DNA from: Bacteroidia bacterium
Lineage (GTDB): Bacteria; Bacteroidota; Bacteroidia; NS11-12g; UBA955
Assembly: GCA_030158725.1 (NCBI GenBank)
Contig: JAOASJ010000081.1
Location: 1 to 42,265 of the forward strand
Direction: 5' to 3'
DNA length: 42,265 bases
Of this stretch, positions 9,043 to 17,660 are shown piece after piece (positions within the stretch are counted from its first letter, which is position 1; every line of letters begins with the position of its first letter). The position numbers and the translations under genes are program-made. Below the pieces are notes generated by a model. It searched no databases and was not told where the DNA came from. It saw nothing but the letters and a program-made list of their open reading frames with translations.

Positions 9043-9070
9043 TGGACTATATTTAGGGTAAAAAAGGGTG

Positions 9071-9078
9071 CAAAAGTA
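9071..9078 (-). promoter_or_regulatory. TAnnTTTG promoter element before queA
   Basis: TACTTTTG on the minus strand, about 28 bp before the queA ATG, would place the transcript start near 9066. It matches the Bacteroidota -7 consensus. Confidence 0.5.
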
Positions 9079-9138
9079 ACATACTTTTAGGTAAAAGGCA
9101 AGATTAATATTTAATTAATACGATTGAACTCTGAAAAG

Positions 9139-9744
9139 TTAATCGTCTTCTCCTTCTGCTCCCGCTCCAACTGCTTTGTCAGTCATGTCGCTTCCTTCAT
9201 TCAAACCCTCGCAAATAGCTTCTACCTTTTTTTGTGCCCTATCGTAAGCCAAATCAGTGTCTTTTAATGGTTTTAGAATTTTATCGGCTAAGGCATACAG
9301 CTTTGTAACATCTTCTTTTTCTTTTTTGAAATAGGTTAAGAAGGTCTCTTTCTTATAGTCTTTGCTGTGAGCCGATTCTTTTAATGTCTTTAATTGAATT
9401 AACAATTCCTCAATCTCCATAACGATTGGTTTAAAACTGTCTATAGCTTTGCCATACAATTTGCCATAGCTTTTGTATTCATCCATTAGCTGAGCTGTTT
9501 CCAAATCAACCACCATGTTTTTTTCTCTGTATCTTGAATCGCAAAACTCATAGTTATGCTTGATGATGTCTTTGCGCTCCTGGATTTCTTCCAATGGCAT
9601 ATAATCCAACCAAGTGCGGATGGTTTGCACACGCATTTGAAGCGTATCAATCAATTCTAGCTCAGCTTTAACCTCATAATCCGCCTTATAACCTTCTTTA
9701 CAAGACATTAGCAATAACACACAGGGAATAAAATATTTAAACAT
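9139..9744 (-). CDS. putative lipoprotein, unknown function
   Basis: A 201-residue protein with a lipoprotein signal peptide (MFKYFIPCVLLLMSC; lipobox LLMSC, lipidated Cys at 15). The mature part is highly charged and almost wholly helical, with coiled-coil-like heptads ('AELELIDTLQMRVQTIRTWL', 'IVMEIEELLIQLKTLKESA'), and ends in an acidic, glycine-containing tail. I do not recognise a family. A TAATTTTG element on the minus strand (9756-9749) sits only 4 bp before the ATG, so the mRNA may be leaderless or nearly so. Confidence 0.75.
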   Translation of the reverse strand: MFKYFIPCVLLLMSCKEGYKADYEVKAELELIDTLQMRVQTIRTWLDYMPLEEIQERKDIIKHNYEFCDSRYREKNMVVDLETAQLMDEYKSYGKLYGKAIDSFKPIVMEIEELLIQLKTLKESAHSKDYKKETFLTYFKKEKEDVTKLYALADKILKPLKDTDLAYDRAQKKVEAICEGLNEGSDMTDKAVGAGAEGEDD

Positions 9745-9748
9745 ACTG

Positions 9749-9756
9749 CAAAATTA
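9749..9756 (-). promoter_or_regulatory. TAnnTTTG promoter element abutting lipoprotein start
   Basis: TAATTTTG on the minus strand followed by 4 nt and then the ATG at 9744. The transcript start predicted about 12 nt from the TA falls on the start codon. Confidence 0.5.
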
Positions 9757-9769
9757 TATTATTTTTATA

Positions 9770-9777
9770 TAGTTTTG
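9770..9777 (+). promoter_or_regulatory. TAnnTTTG promoter element before chromate transporter
   Basis: TAGTTTTG on the plus strand, 16 bp before the TTG start of the chromate transporter. It lies back to back with the lipoprotein's element, 13 bp away, in the divergent intergenic region. Confidence 0.45.
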
Positions 9778-9793
9778 AACTCAAGTTTAAGAT

Positions 9794-11080
9794 TTGTTAA
9801 CCCGCACCGACTATAAACGCGTAAGAGAAATCGTTTTTCTAAAAGACGTTGCCCTCCTTGCTGTGTCTGCTTTTGGCGGACCAGAAATGCATATTAGTCT
9901 TTTCTTAAAGCATTTGGTTCGCGAGAAGAAATACATCAGCGAAACCGATTTACTGGAATTAAATAGCCTTTGTCAAATACTTCCAGGCCCTTCGTCAACA
10001 CAAACCCTGACTTCCATTGCCTATAAAATTGGAGGACCTCGTTTGGCATTCTTAGCACTCATGATTTGGATTTTGCCAGCTACCTTGCTGATGTCCTTTT
10101 TTGTGCTGTCAACCAGTTTTGTTAAACCAGAAGTGTTCACCTTTATCGGTCCCATGGCGCTCGGTTTTATAGTTGTTGCAGCATTTCAAATGTTCAAGTT
10201 GTTGAAAAAAGACAGAATAAATATTGGACTTGCCATTCTTGCAGCTCTCTTATCCTTTCTTTTCCATTCTCCTGTTGCCTTTCCTGTTTTGCTTTTGGCC
10301 GGAGCTTTGGTAACCGTTAATTTCGGAAAAAAGGATTTCATACCCAATAACAAGCCTTTGTTAAATATACGGTGGGCAAATCTGTCACTTATGTTTATGA
10401 TCCTTATCACTGTTGCAGTTGTGGGATTGTATACTAAAACCCAGTTTCCCCGCTTTTCACAACCCATTCGTTTGTTCGAAAATACCTATAGAATGGGTAC
10501 CATGGTTTTCGGTGGAGGCAATGTTTTGTATTCTATGATTCTTAAAGAATTTGTGGAATTTAAACCCAAACAGTACTTGACCTTGAACGAGTTTAATACG
10601 GGTTTGGGACTACTTCAAGCGGTTCCAGGACCGACTTTTTCACTCGCCACATTTGCCAATGGTATGGCTATGAAAAACCTTGGATATGGCTTCAATGGTC
10701 AACTTATTGGTTGTGCTGTTGGAACTTTGGCTATCTTTTTACCTGGAACCTTATTGATATTTTTTGTGTATCCAATTTGGAGCCAAGTAAAAGAATACCC
10801 AATTATTTACCGTTCCTTAGATGGGATAATTTCTGTGTCCATTGGCTTCATTTGGTCAGCCGCCATTTTTATGTTGTGGCCATATTTGCAATCCATCGTT
10901 TCAGAATGTGCTCTGTTTTTTGAATCTCAGAAAAAAGGGATAGCGATGCACGATTTAACGGATCAATATCTTTCTCTTATCGTTTTCATCATAACTTTGG
11001 TATATTTGCAATACAAGAAACTACCAACTGTTCTTTTAGTTTTTGTAACTTTGTTGGCAGGTTATTTGTTATATGCCTAA
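9794..11080 (+). CDS. chromate transporter, long-chain CHR family (ChrA-like)
   Basis: CHR-family proteins are inner-membrane permeases; some export chromate and others have unknown anion substrates. This 428-residue protein is the long form made of two homologous halves: the N-half has 'AVSAFGGPEMHISLF' and 'LCQILPGPSSTQTLTSIAYKIGG', the C-half 'VFGGGNVLYSMI' and 'LLQAVPGPTFSLATFANGMAM'. Many hydrophobic helices are visible. The start is a TTG at 9794: an in-frame TAA at 9788-9790 excludes anything longer and no ATG lies close downstream. Chromate as the substrate is only a family-level inference. Confidence 0.85.
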   Translation: MLTRTDYKRVREIVFLKDVALLAVSAFGGPEMHISLFLKHLVREKKYISETDLLELNSLCQILPGPSSTQTLTSIAYKIGGPRLAFLALMIWILPATLLMSFFVLSTSFVKPEVFTFIGPMALGFIVVAAFQMFKLLKKDRINIGLAILAALLSFLFHSPVAFPVLLLAGALVTVNFGKKDFIPNNKPLLNIRWANLSLMFMILITVAVVGLYTKTQFPRFSQPIRLFENTYRMGTMVFGGGNVLYSMILKEFVEFKPKQYLTLNEFNTGLGLLQAVPGPTFSLATFANGMAMKNLGYGFNGQLIGCAVGTLAIFLPGTLLIFFVYPIWSQVKEYPIIYRSLDGIISVSIGFIWSAAIFMLWPYLQSIVSECALFFESQKKGIAMHDLTDQYLSLIVFIITLVYLQYKKLPTVLLVFVTLLAGYLLYA

Positions 11081-11085
11081 TAGAA

Positions 11086-11733
11086 ATGATTAAAAAAATT
11101 GGACTTTATCTGTTTTTGCTTTTGCCTTTTTTTACAGAGGCTCAAACCCAATTGCAAAGGGATAGTGGATTGATACAATTTTCTGGTATTTTGCTTTCAT
11201 CCGACAGCATATACCCAATTCCATTTGCAAATATTTTTGTTCAAAAAAAGCCTTACGGTACCTACTCAAATTTAGAGGGCTATTTTTCATTCGTGGCTAG
11301 AAAAGGTGATACCGTTGTGTTTTCTCATGTAGAGTTTAAACGTTGCATATTCGTTATTCCAGATACCTTACGCGATTATAAATACAGTATTGTAAAATTG
11401 ATGACCCAAGATACGGTGTATTTCCCAGGAGTTGTTATTATGCCAATGCCTAACCGTGCAACCTTCGACCATTTGTTTGTGACCAAAGAAATTCCAAACG
11501 ATGATGTTCAAAGGGCTAAAAACAATATGGAGCGTGAAGAACTCAAGGAACAAGCTTTCTCTTTAGAAGGTTCAGATGCGTCTGAGGCTTACAAGCAAAT
11601 AACCAGAATGTATGCTCAAAAATCTTACTATTCTGGTGGTCAAATTCCGCCTATGAATATCCTTAACCCTTTTGCTTGGGCTCAATTCTTTGAAGCTTGG
11701 AAAAGAGGTGATTTTAAAAGGAAAACCCGTTAA
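11086..11733 (+). CDS. secreted protein with carboxypeptidase regulatory-like domain
   Basis: A 215-residue exported protein: signal peptide MIKKIGLYLFLLLPFFTEAQ (1-20), then a beta-sandwich 'carboxypeptidase D regulatory-like' domain (about 28-110: 'FSGILLSSDSIYPIPFANIFVQKKPYGTYSNLEGYFSF...GDTVVFSHVEFK'), the domain commonly found at the N-terminus of TonB-dependent transporters but here alone with a helical tail. Its role is unknown; such stand-alone proteins are frequent in Bacteroidota envelopes. It begins 5 bp after the chromate transporter and may be cotranscribed. Its last 4 bp overlap the convergent permease gene. Confidence 0.8.
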   Translation: MIKKIGLYLFLLLPFFTEAQTQLQRDSGLIQFSGILLSSDSIYPIPFANIFVQKKPYGTYSNLEGYFSFVARKGDTVVFSHVEFKRCIFVIPDTLRDYKYSIVKLMTQDTVYFPGVVIMPMPNRATFDHLFVTKEIPNDDVQRAKNNMEREELKEQAFSLEGSDASEAYKQITRMYAQKSYYSGGQIPPMNILNPFAWAQFFEAWKRGDFKRKTR

Positions 11734-12431
11734 TTAAACAGCTGCATTATTGGTCTAATAATGCTAACAATTCCAATAATGAGTATCAATATTAGTGAAC
11801 TCATTTTGAATTTGTCTTGAGGCAATTTGTTTAATATTTTCTTTCCCAAATAAGTGCCGATAAATCCGATTAAAAGCAATACAGGAACGTAGACAATATT
11901 CGTTTTGTTCAGATAGCCATTGTACACATAAACCACTGTGCGGCTTAAATCTATTCCTAAGTCAATTGCAGCAGAGGTTGCTACATACACACTCTTTTCT
12001 AAATTAAATGCAGACATGGTGATGCCACGCACTGCACCGCCCGTTCCAATTAATCCTGAGGCAAAGCCAGATATAGCGCCACCAAAAAACATTTGTGACT
12101 TACCTGTACTGATCTGCACATTGTTATTGATTAAAAAGTAAATGCTTAAGGCGATTAAAAAGCATCCTAAAAGCATTTCTAAAAGGGAAGAGCCCATTTT
12201 GTCGCTGAGCATGCCGCCTATTACCACAAAGATGATAGAGGGTATGCCAATGTTGATTAAAAGCTTTTTGTCTATTCCATCCCTGAACAATACAATCTTA
12301 CTGATATTGCTCGATAAGTGGAATAAGGCTGTTATGCCTAAAACCGAATGAAAATCTAAATAAAAGTTCGCTATTGGAACAAAGAATACCGAAGAGCCAA
12401 AACCTCCTACTGTGCCAATAATTTCGGCCAA
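11730..12431 (-). CDS. TauE/SafE family membrane permease, start uncertain
   Basis: A multi-helix membrane protein of the TauE/SafE family (anion or sulfite exporter type; substrate unknown). Recognisable are 'AEIIGTVGGFGSSVFFVPIANFYLDF', 'GITALFHLSSNISKIVLF' and the internal repeat 'GFASGLIGTGGAVRGITM'. The TTG at 12431 falls inside the first membrane helix: the reading frame continues open upstream (decoding QFSFIALALLAEIIG) to a TAA at 12483-12485, inside the end of dnaN, without any ATG, GTG or other TTG. The real start is therefore probably a rare codon (for example ATC at 12462-12464 or ATA at 12444-12446) or the base sequence has an error. The gene is probably coupled to dnaN. Confidence 0.8.
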   Translation of the reverse strand: MAEIIGTVGGFGSSVFFVPIANFYLDFHSVLGITALFHLSSNISKIVLFRDGIDKKLLINIGIPSIIFVVIGGMLSDKMGSSLLEMLLGCFLIALSIYFLINNNVQISTGKSQMFFGGAISGFASGLIGTGGAVRGITMSAFNLEKSVYVATSAAIDLGIDLSRTVVYVYNGYLNKTNIVYVPVLLLIGFIGTYLGKKILNKLPQDKFKMSSLILILIIGIVSIIRPIMQLFN

Positions 12432-12472
12432 TAGAGCTAAGGCTATAAAGGAAAACTGACGGATCGTAAGTC

Positions 12473-13594
12473 TTAGTAATTGTTAAGCATCATTGGCATC
12501 ACCAACATCACCACTTCTTCGTCTGCTTCATTTTCTGCAGGAACCAAAAGACCAGCACGGTTAGGTGTAGACAATTTCAATTTAACTGAATCGTGGTCTA
12601 CATTTGACAACAATTCCAATAAGAAACGTGAGTTGAATCCGATTTCGATGTCTTCACCATCGTATTCGCAAGCGCGTTTTTCATTTGCCTCGTTTGCCAA
12701 TTCAATATCCTCAGCACTTGCAGCCAATTCGTTACCCGTAATTTTGATTCTGATTTGGTGGGTGGTTTTGTTTGAGAAGTTAGCAACACGTTTAACAGTT
12801 TCTAAAAAGTCAATGCGGTTGATACCTACGATATTGTTGTTGTCTTGAGGAATTACTGCTTTGTAATCAGGATATTTCTCATCGATTAAACGACAAGACA
12901 ATTTTAAGTTGTTGCTGGTGAAGAATACGTTTGATTTGTTGAAATCAATTTGTATTGGTGTTACATCATTGCTTAATGATGATTTCAATAAGTTAAGCGC
13001 TTTTTTAGGCAAGATGAAAGTGTGCTCCATACCTGGCTTAATATCGTGACGGGTTAATTTAACCAATCTGTTGGCATCAGTAGCTACGAAGTTTAAACTG
13101 TCATTGTACAATTCAACATATACACCGGTTAGGTTTAATCTTAAATCGTCATTGCCTGTTGCAAATAAAGTTTTGCTGATGCATCTTAACAATACATTTG
13201 ATGGCATTGAAAATGCACTCTCTGATTCAATTTCAGGAACTTTAGGGAAGTCAGCGCCACTTTGACCAGCCAATTTGTAACGGCCATTCGCAGTGCCTAA
13301 CTCAATACCATAAGTTTCTTCGTTAACAGTGAAAGTAATAGGTTGGTCATTCAACATTTTCACGGTGTCAATTAACAACCTTGAAGGAATAGCTACCAAG
13401 ATATCATCTTTTGATTCAACTTGCAATGAAGTAGACATTGAAGTCTCTAAATCGGTGGTTGAAATGGTAAGCGTACCACTTTTAATGTCAAATAAGAAGT
13501 TATCTAGTATAGGTAATACAGGCTTCGATACGATTGCCCCGCTAACTTTGCTTAAATGCTCTAATAATTCTGGTGCCGCTACAATGAATTTCAT
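12473..13594 (-). CDS. dnaN: DNA polymerase III subunit beta (sliding clamp)
   Basis: The ring-shaped clamp that tethers DNA polymerase III to DNA. Full length (373 aa) with the three similar domains of the family; 'MKFIVAAPELLEHLSKVSGAIVSKPVLPILDNFLFDI' starts domain 1, 'ATDANRLVKL' lies in domain 2, and the C-terminus 'VMLVMPMMLNN' is the usual P-M-x-L ending that builds the partner-binding pocket. It is not next to dnaA here. A 5-bp inverted repeat (ACCCT-cgc-AGGGT, 13636-13648) lies in its upstream region. Confidence 0.96.
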   Translation of the reverse strand: MKFIVAAPELLEHLSKVSGAIVSKPVLPILDNFLFDIKSGTLTISTTDLETSMSTSLQVESKDDILVAIPSRLLIDTVKMLNDQPITFTVNEETYGIELGTANGRYKLAGQSGADFPKVPEIESESAFSMPSNVLLRCISKTLFATGNDDLRLNLTGVYVELYNDSLNFVATDANRLVKLTRHDIKPGMEHTFILPKKALNLLKSSLSNDVTPIQIDFNKSNVFFTSNNLKLSCRLIDEKYPDYKAVIPQDNNNIVGINRIDFLETVKRVANFSNKTTHQIRIKITGNELAASAEDIELANEANEKRACEYDGEDIEIGFNSRFLLELLSNVDHDSVKLKLSTPNRAGLLVPAENEADEEVVMLVMPMMLNNY

Positions 13595-13686
13595 ACTAAT
13601 TTCAGACTTTTTTATCTGATTGCGAAAGTAAATACACCCTCGCAGGGTATATTCACATATTTATCTCTTTTATTCACAAAATCAAC

Positions 13687-15087
13687 CTACATATCGAAGA
13701 TTTTTCCCGGATTCAAAATTAATTTTGGGTCAAAACTGCGCTTTATGCCCCGCATGATTTCAAACTGTGCTTCACTAAAAACAATATCTAAATATGGCTT
13801 CTGAACCAAACCAATTCCATGCTCGCCGCTTATCGTTCCACCATATTGTTTACACAATTCAAAAATCTGACGTATGGCTTCGGGTAAACCGCTGTTCCAA
13901 GCCTCATCATCCAAATCGTTTTTCAATATATTTACATGCAAATTGCCATCACCTGCATGGCCATAACAAACCGTTTCAAATCCGTATTTCTCACTTATTT
14001 TACTTACGCCTTCATAAAGGTCAGGTAAAAAAGAACGTGTTACCACTGTGTCTTCTTCTTTGTAAACCGAATGTTGTTTCACAACCTCTCCAATGGATCT
14101 TCTGATTTTCCAAAATTTCTCCTTGGTCTCGCTGTCATCTGCCATCAAGACATTCATAACATTGTTTGCTTCCAATGCCGCATATATTTTTTCGCATTGT
14201 GGCATCAAATCGTTTTCATTAAAGGCATCTACTTCAATTAATAAATAGGCTTTTTCTTCACCCATTTCAAAGGCTATATTGTTTTTATCTATCGATAGTT
14301 TAACCCCTTTACTGTCCATAAATTCAATAGCTGACGCTTGAACGCCTTCTGCGAAAATAGCTGGCACCGAGGCGCAAGCTTCTTTGGCATTGGCAAAACT
14401 GGCCAACATCAACGATCGATATGAAGGGTAGGGGATTAGCTTTAAGGTGATTTTACACACTATGCCTAATGTGCCTTCGCTGCCCACCATCAATTGTGTT
14501 AAGTGGTAACCTGTAGAATTCTTTAATACATTGGCACCCGTTTGTATAATTTCTCCATTGGCCAATACGACCTCTAAATTTAATACATAGTCTTTTGTTG
14601 TGCCATATTTAACGCAACGTGGACCTCCACTGCTGTGTGCAATATTGCCTCCTAAGGTGCAACTGCCTTTGCTGGCTGGATCTGGGGGGTAAAACAAACC
14701 CAAGGCTTGCGCTGCTTCTTGTAAAGCTTCGTTGATAACCCCTGGTTCTACTATGGCTTGGTGATTGACTGTGTCGATTTCCAAAATGCGGTTCATTTTT
14801 TCAAATCCCAATACCACGCCACCTTCTATTGGTAAGCATCCGCCACTTAATCCCGTGCCTGCTCCTCTGCAGGTTAATGCAATCATGTTCTCGTTGCAAA
14901 ACTTTGCAATTTGTGAAACCATTTCTGTATTGCTTGGAAATAAGACCAACTCGGGGGTAAAGCTTAAGTCTTCTGTATAGTCGCGGCCATAAAGGTCCAA
15001 CGATTCTAGGTCGGTTTTGTAATTACCTTCCCCAACAATTTGGCAAAGTGCATCTGCCATCGTTTTATCAATGCGGGTGTAGCCCAT
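13687..15087 (-). CDS. GlcD-like FAD-linked (glycolate/D-lactate) oxidase
   Basis: A 466-residue flavoprotein of the GlcD / D-2-hydroxyacid dehydrogenase group. The N-terminal FAD-binding domain shows 'LTCRGAGTGLSGGCLPIEGGVVL' and 'PPDPASKGSCTLGGNIAHSSGG'; the C-terminal FAD-oxidase domain shows 'CYGHAGDGNLHVNIL' and 'SGEHGIGLVQKPYL', carrying the substrate-binding and metal His residues. It probably oxidises a 2-hydroxy acid such as glycolate or D-lactate; the substrate cannot be told apart by sequence alone. No glcE or glcF partner is adjacent. An inverted repeat (15125-15139) lies between it and the upstream GH16 gene. Confidence 0.85.
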   Translation of the reverse strand: MGYTRIDKTMADALCQIVGEGNYKTDLESLDLYGRDYTEDLSFTPELVLFPSNTEMVSQIAKFCNENMIALTCRGAGTGLSGGCLPIEGGVVLGFEKMNRILEIDTVNHQAIVEPGVINEALQEAAQALGLFYPPDPASKGSCTLGGNIAHSSGGPRCVKYGTTKDYVLNLEVVLANGEIIQTGANVLKNSTGYHLTQLMVGSEGTLGIVCKITLKLIPYPSYRSLMLASFANAKEACASVPAIFAEGVQASAIEFMDSKGVKLSIDKNNIAFEMGEEKAYLLIEVDAFNENDLMPQCEKIYAALEANNVMNVLMADDSETKEKFWKIRRSIGEVVKQHSVYKEEDTVVTRSFLPDLYEGVSKISEKYGFETVCYGHAGDGNLHVNILKNDLDDEAWNSGLPEAIRQIFELCKQYGGTISGEHGIGLVQKPYLDIVFSEAQFEIMRGIKRSFDPKLILNPGKIFDM

Positions 15088-15124
15088 GCTGCGAAAATAG
15101 TGTTTAGATTTTGAAATCGTTTCT

Positions 15125-15139
15125 AACTCGCTACGAGTT
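15125..15139. repeat. short inverted repeat upstream of the GlcD-like gene
   Basis: AACTCG-cta-CGAGTT, a perfect 6+6 inverted repeat with a 3-bp spacer, 38 bp upstream of the gene start. There is no T-run after it, so an operator is likelier than a terminator, but it could be chance. Confidence 0.35.
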
Positions 15140-15149
15140 TACAAACAAG

Positions 15150-16076
15150 TTATTTTATTTTCGGGACTTGCTTTGCCGTGTAAACCCTTACCCAATCAAC
15201 AACAAATTCGTTGCGTTGAAAATTCTCAGGTAAATATTTTAAGTACTTGGCTTCAAAACAATTGTTAATGATAACAACCATTTCATCGTCTAACCATTTT
15301 CTTAAACGTGCATTTACCCGCATATAAGATACACATTTGCCATCGGTGTAAAGCTTTATCGAATATGGGGTCCACAAGCAGCCGTATACATGAAAACTGC
15401 TGTCTGTATTTTTGGGTAAATTGATTTTCCGACACAAATATCCCCTCGATTTTGATCCCGATTCTCCCCAATGAACCGTTGTGTATTGGGCATGAACGGT
15501 CTTGCCAGTTTTTTGTCCATACATCTCAAAAATATCAATTTCAGGAGGCCACTTGTTTGCCCCCGTTAACCAAAATGCTGGCCAGGTTGCCGCACCACTT
15601 GGATTCTTTGAGCGGATTTCAAAATAGCCGTATTTCTGTTTGAAGGATATGTCTGAATTAATCAATCCTATTGCATAAGGGACGTTTACTATGCTGTCTT
15701 TTACTTTAAATGTTTTGGGTTTGTAAGCACCACCTAAATACAAATAACCGTTTTTCGTTTTTACTTCTCCAGCATCGTAATACTGGTGTAAATTGTCTGG
15801 ATGAACTTCTCCCCAAGGCTGGCCTGGTCGCCATTTCTTAAGGTCTAAGGTGTCAAAATCATCTGAAAATGTTAATACCCAATTGCTGTCGGCAAACTGT
15901 TTCTTTAAAGGTTTGTACTTGCGTAAACTGTAAGAGAATTTTAAACCCGCATTTCTTACACTTAAGTTTTTCTTGATTAAAAAGGTTTGTATGGGCCTTT
16001 TGTTCTTGTCAACTGGTCGCTCAACTCTATAGCAAGCACTAAAAAATACCAGTATAAGCAGTAAACCTAAACGCAT
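15150..16076 (-). CDS. glycoside hydrolase family 16 lipoprotein
   Basis: A 308-residue secreted lipoprotein (lipobox FFSAC, Cys15) with a GH16 domain (about 65-300). GH16 enzymes cleave beta-1,3/1,4-glucans, agarose, carrageenan or related galactans by a retaining mechanism. The active-site signature E-x-D-x-x-E is intact as E179-I-D-I-F-E184, preceded by 'GYFEIRSKNPSGAATWPAFWL'. The absence of SusC/SusD neighbours means there is no polysaccharide utilisation locus here, and the substrate is not predictable. Two bp separate it from the pyrophosphatase gene, suggesting one transcript. Confidence 0.88.
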   Translation of the reverse strand: MRLGLLLILVFFSACYRVERPVDKNKRPIQTFLIKKNLSVRNAGLKFSYSLRKYKPLKKQFADSNWVLTFSDDFDTLDLKKWRPGQPWGEVHPDNLHQYYDAGEVKTKNGYLYLGGAYKPKTFKVKDSIVNVPYAIGLINSDISFKQKYGYFEIRSKNPSGAATWPAFWLTGANKWPPEIDIFEMYGQKTGKTVHAQYTTVHWGESGSKSRGYLCRKINLPKNTDSSFHVYGCLWTPYSIKLYTDGKCVSYMRVNARLRKWLDDEMVVIINNCFEAKYLKYLPENFQRNEFVVDWVRVYTAKQVPKIK

Positions 16077-16078
16077 TT

Positions 16079-16687
16079 TTATTGTTTCGCGATTTCTTTT
16101 TGATAATCTATTACAGCCAATTCTAAAACATGCTTACATTCTTTGGCCCCGTATACATCGGTTATTACAACTTTGTTTTCTTGGTTCTCAGGATTCAGTT
16201 TGTAGGTTTTGAAGTAATGAAGCAGCCTTTGCAATATGGCTTCAGGCAATTCAGAAATGTCTTGCATATGGCCATACATAAGGTCGTCTTTTAGAACAGC
16301 GATGATTTTATCGTCGGCTTCATTTTTGTCGACCATTCTCAATCCGCCAATAGGAATGCATTGCAGTAAAATGTTGTTGTGTTGTATCGGTCTTTCACTT
16401 AAAACACAAATGTCTAATGGATCGCCATCGCCTTTTACATTGCTGAGGCCTGATTTTTCCATGCAAAAATTTGCAATCTCTTTACCACAATAGGTTTGAG
16501 GAACAAATCCGTATAGTTCAGGACAAAGGTTGCTGAATTTTTGAGGGCGGTCTATTTTTAATAAGCCACTTTCTTTGTCCAACTCATATTTAACTGTATC
16601 AAATGGAGTAATCTCAATGTAAACATTGATAAGATCAGGAAAAGAAGCGCCTTTTGAAACGCCGTGCCAAGGATGGGCTATTTTCAA
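16079..16687 (-). CDS. ppa: inorganic pyrophosphatase, family I
   Basis: Hydrolyses pyrophosphate to drive biosynthetic reactions. Family I hallmarks are present: 'YELDKESGLLKIDR' (about 34-47), 'YGFVPQTYCGKE' (59-70) and the metal-binding D-G-D-P-L-D segment (87-92). The 202-residue length is within the range of Bacteroidota enzymes. The start is a TTG at 16687; the frame upstream holds a stop at 16709-16711 and no ATG. It lies 4 bp after the preceding lipoprotein gene. Confidence 0.92.
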   Translation of the reverse strand: MKIAHPWHGVSKGASFPDLINVYIEITPFDTVKYELDKESGLLKIDRPQKFSNLCPELYGFVPQTYCGKEIANFCMEKSGLSNVKGDGDPLDICVLSERPIQHNNILLQCIPIGGLRMVDKNEADDKIIAVLKDDLMYGHMQDISELPEAILQRLLHYFKTYKLNPENQENKVVITDVYGAKECKHVLELAVIDYQKEIAKQ

Positions 16688-16691
16688 TTTT

Positions 16692-17132
16692 TTATTTTTT
16701 GAAGAAGATTACTGCTGGGCTGCCATTGTAATCAACAGAAAGCTTTAATAAAGCGTCTTCTATCGTTACAACTGATGCTGTGTCTGTCATCCCTAAAACG
16801 GTTCCAATTAGTTTTTTCTTTCCATCATAAAACTCCCAATGGGTGGCTAAAGAATCAGGATTGCCAGAACAGATGTTTCCATTCTCGTATTGCATCAAAG
16901 TGCTGTCTTTGTAAAAACGGTAAGAATCGTCTTGCTGACAAGCAGGAACTGCTAATGAGTATACATCAAATCCATTAACTTCAACTCTATAGATTTTCCA
17001 TGGAGCAGAAGTAATCCTTTTCAATTCAAGATCTTCTGTAACTGCAGGTGGATTTGCGGGAGATTCAGTTTCTTTTTTACATGAAACCGCCCAAACGCTA
17101 ATTATTGCAAAAACTAAAAAGATTTTTTTCAT
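16692..17132 (-). CDS. lipoprotein, tandem paralogue 2 (lipocalin-like)
   Basis: A 146-residue lipoprotein (signal peptide with lipobox VSC, lipidated Cys18). The mature domain looks like a small all-beta lipocalin-type barrel seen in many Bacteroidota lipoproteins: 'ITSAPWKIYRVEVNGFD' followed by 'DDSYRFYKDSTLMQYENG' and 'FYDGKKKLIGTV'. It shares order and spacing of motifs with the gene immediately upstream (W-K, A-C-x-x-D-x-x-Y-R-F, C-x(1-2)-x-P-D-S, F-Y, L-K, Y-x-G-x-P-A-x-I-x-F), so the two arose by tandem duplication. Function unknown. Confidence 0.75.
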   Translation of the reverse strand: MKKIFLVFAIISVWAVSCKKETESPANPPAVTEDLELKRITSAPWKIYRVEVNGFDVYSLAVPACQQDDSYRFYKDSTLMQYENGNICSGNPDSLATHWEFYDGKKKLIGTVLGMTDTASVVTIEDALLKLSVDYNGSPAVIFFKK

Positions 17133-17134
17133 GC

Positions 17135-17611
17135 TTATGGGTGAGAAAAACTAATGGTTGCAGGTACACCGCTGTATACAGCGTTTATTTTCAACATGCT
17201 TTCACTCAACTCAACAATATCTGCTGTGTCGTTTAATGTATTGGTGCTGGTTAACTTAACATTTAAAATCAATTGGGTGTTGTTGTTGTAAAATTTGTAC
17301 ATACTAACACTTGAATCAGGGTCAGTTGGACTACATTTGCTAGCCATATCATACAAAGACAATGAGTCATCAGTTCTGAAACGGTATTGGTTGTCTTTGT
17401 TGCAAGCCTCTACTAAGAAGGTACCCCAAAGGTCGGTTCCACTGCTTACCAAACTAGAAACTTTCCAGTTTTTTTGAGTCAACAACTCTAACTTCGTTTT
17501 AGTGCTTCCACCATTATTGTTGTTGTTATTGGTGTTGTCATCCGTTTTTTTGCATGAATAAACAAATAAAGTAACAACGCTTAATAAGATAATTGGCTTT
17601 AATAATTTCAT
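17135..17611 (-). CDS. lipoprotein, tandem paralogue 1 (lipocalin-like)
   Basis: A 158-residue lipoprotein (lipobox VYSC) with an Asn-rich linker (NTNNNNNNGG) between the lipidated cysteine and the globular domain. The domain carries 'LTQKNWKVSSLVSSGTDLWGTFLVEACNKDNQYRFRTDDSLSLYD' and ends 'INAVYSGVPATISFSHP', matching the neighbouring lipoprotein in layout. The ATG at 17611 is chosen; an in-frame TTG at 17623 would add four residues and disturb the signal peptide. Only 2 bp separate the two genes. Function unknown. Confidence 0.75.
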   Translation of the reverse strand: MKLLKPIILLSVVTLFVYSCKKTDDNTNNNNNNGGSTKTKLELLTQKNWKVSSLVSSGTDLWGTFLVEACNKDNQYRFRTDDSLSLYDMASKCSPTDPDSSVSMYKFYNNNTQLILNVKLTSTNTLNDTADIVELSESMLKINAVYSGVPATISFSHP

Positions 17612-17660
17612 AATAGAAAGCAAATGTAAATTATTTTGGCTTATTTTGCAAGTTCATAAA

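Noticed and set aside
8567-9061. 164-residue plus-strand reading frame opposite queA
   Set aside because: It is wholly antisense to a clear queA gene and has the Ser/Leu-rich composition of a complement shadow.
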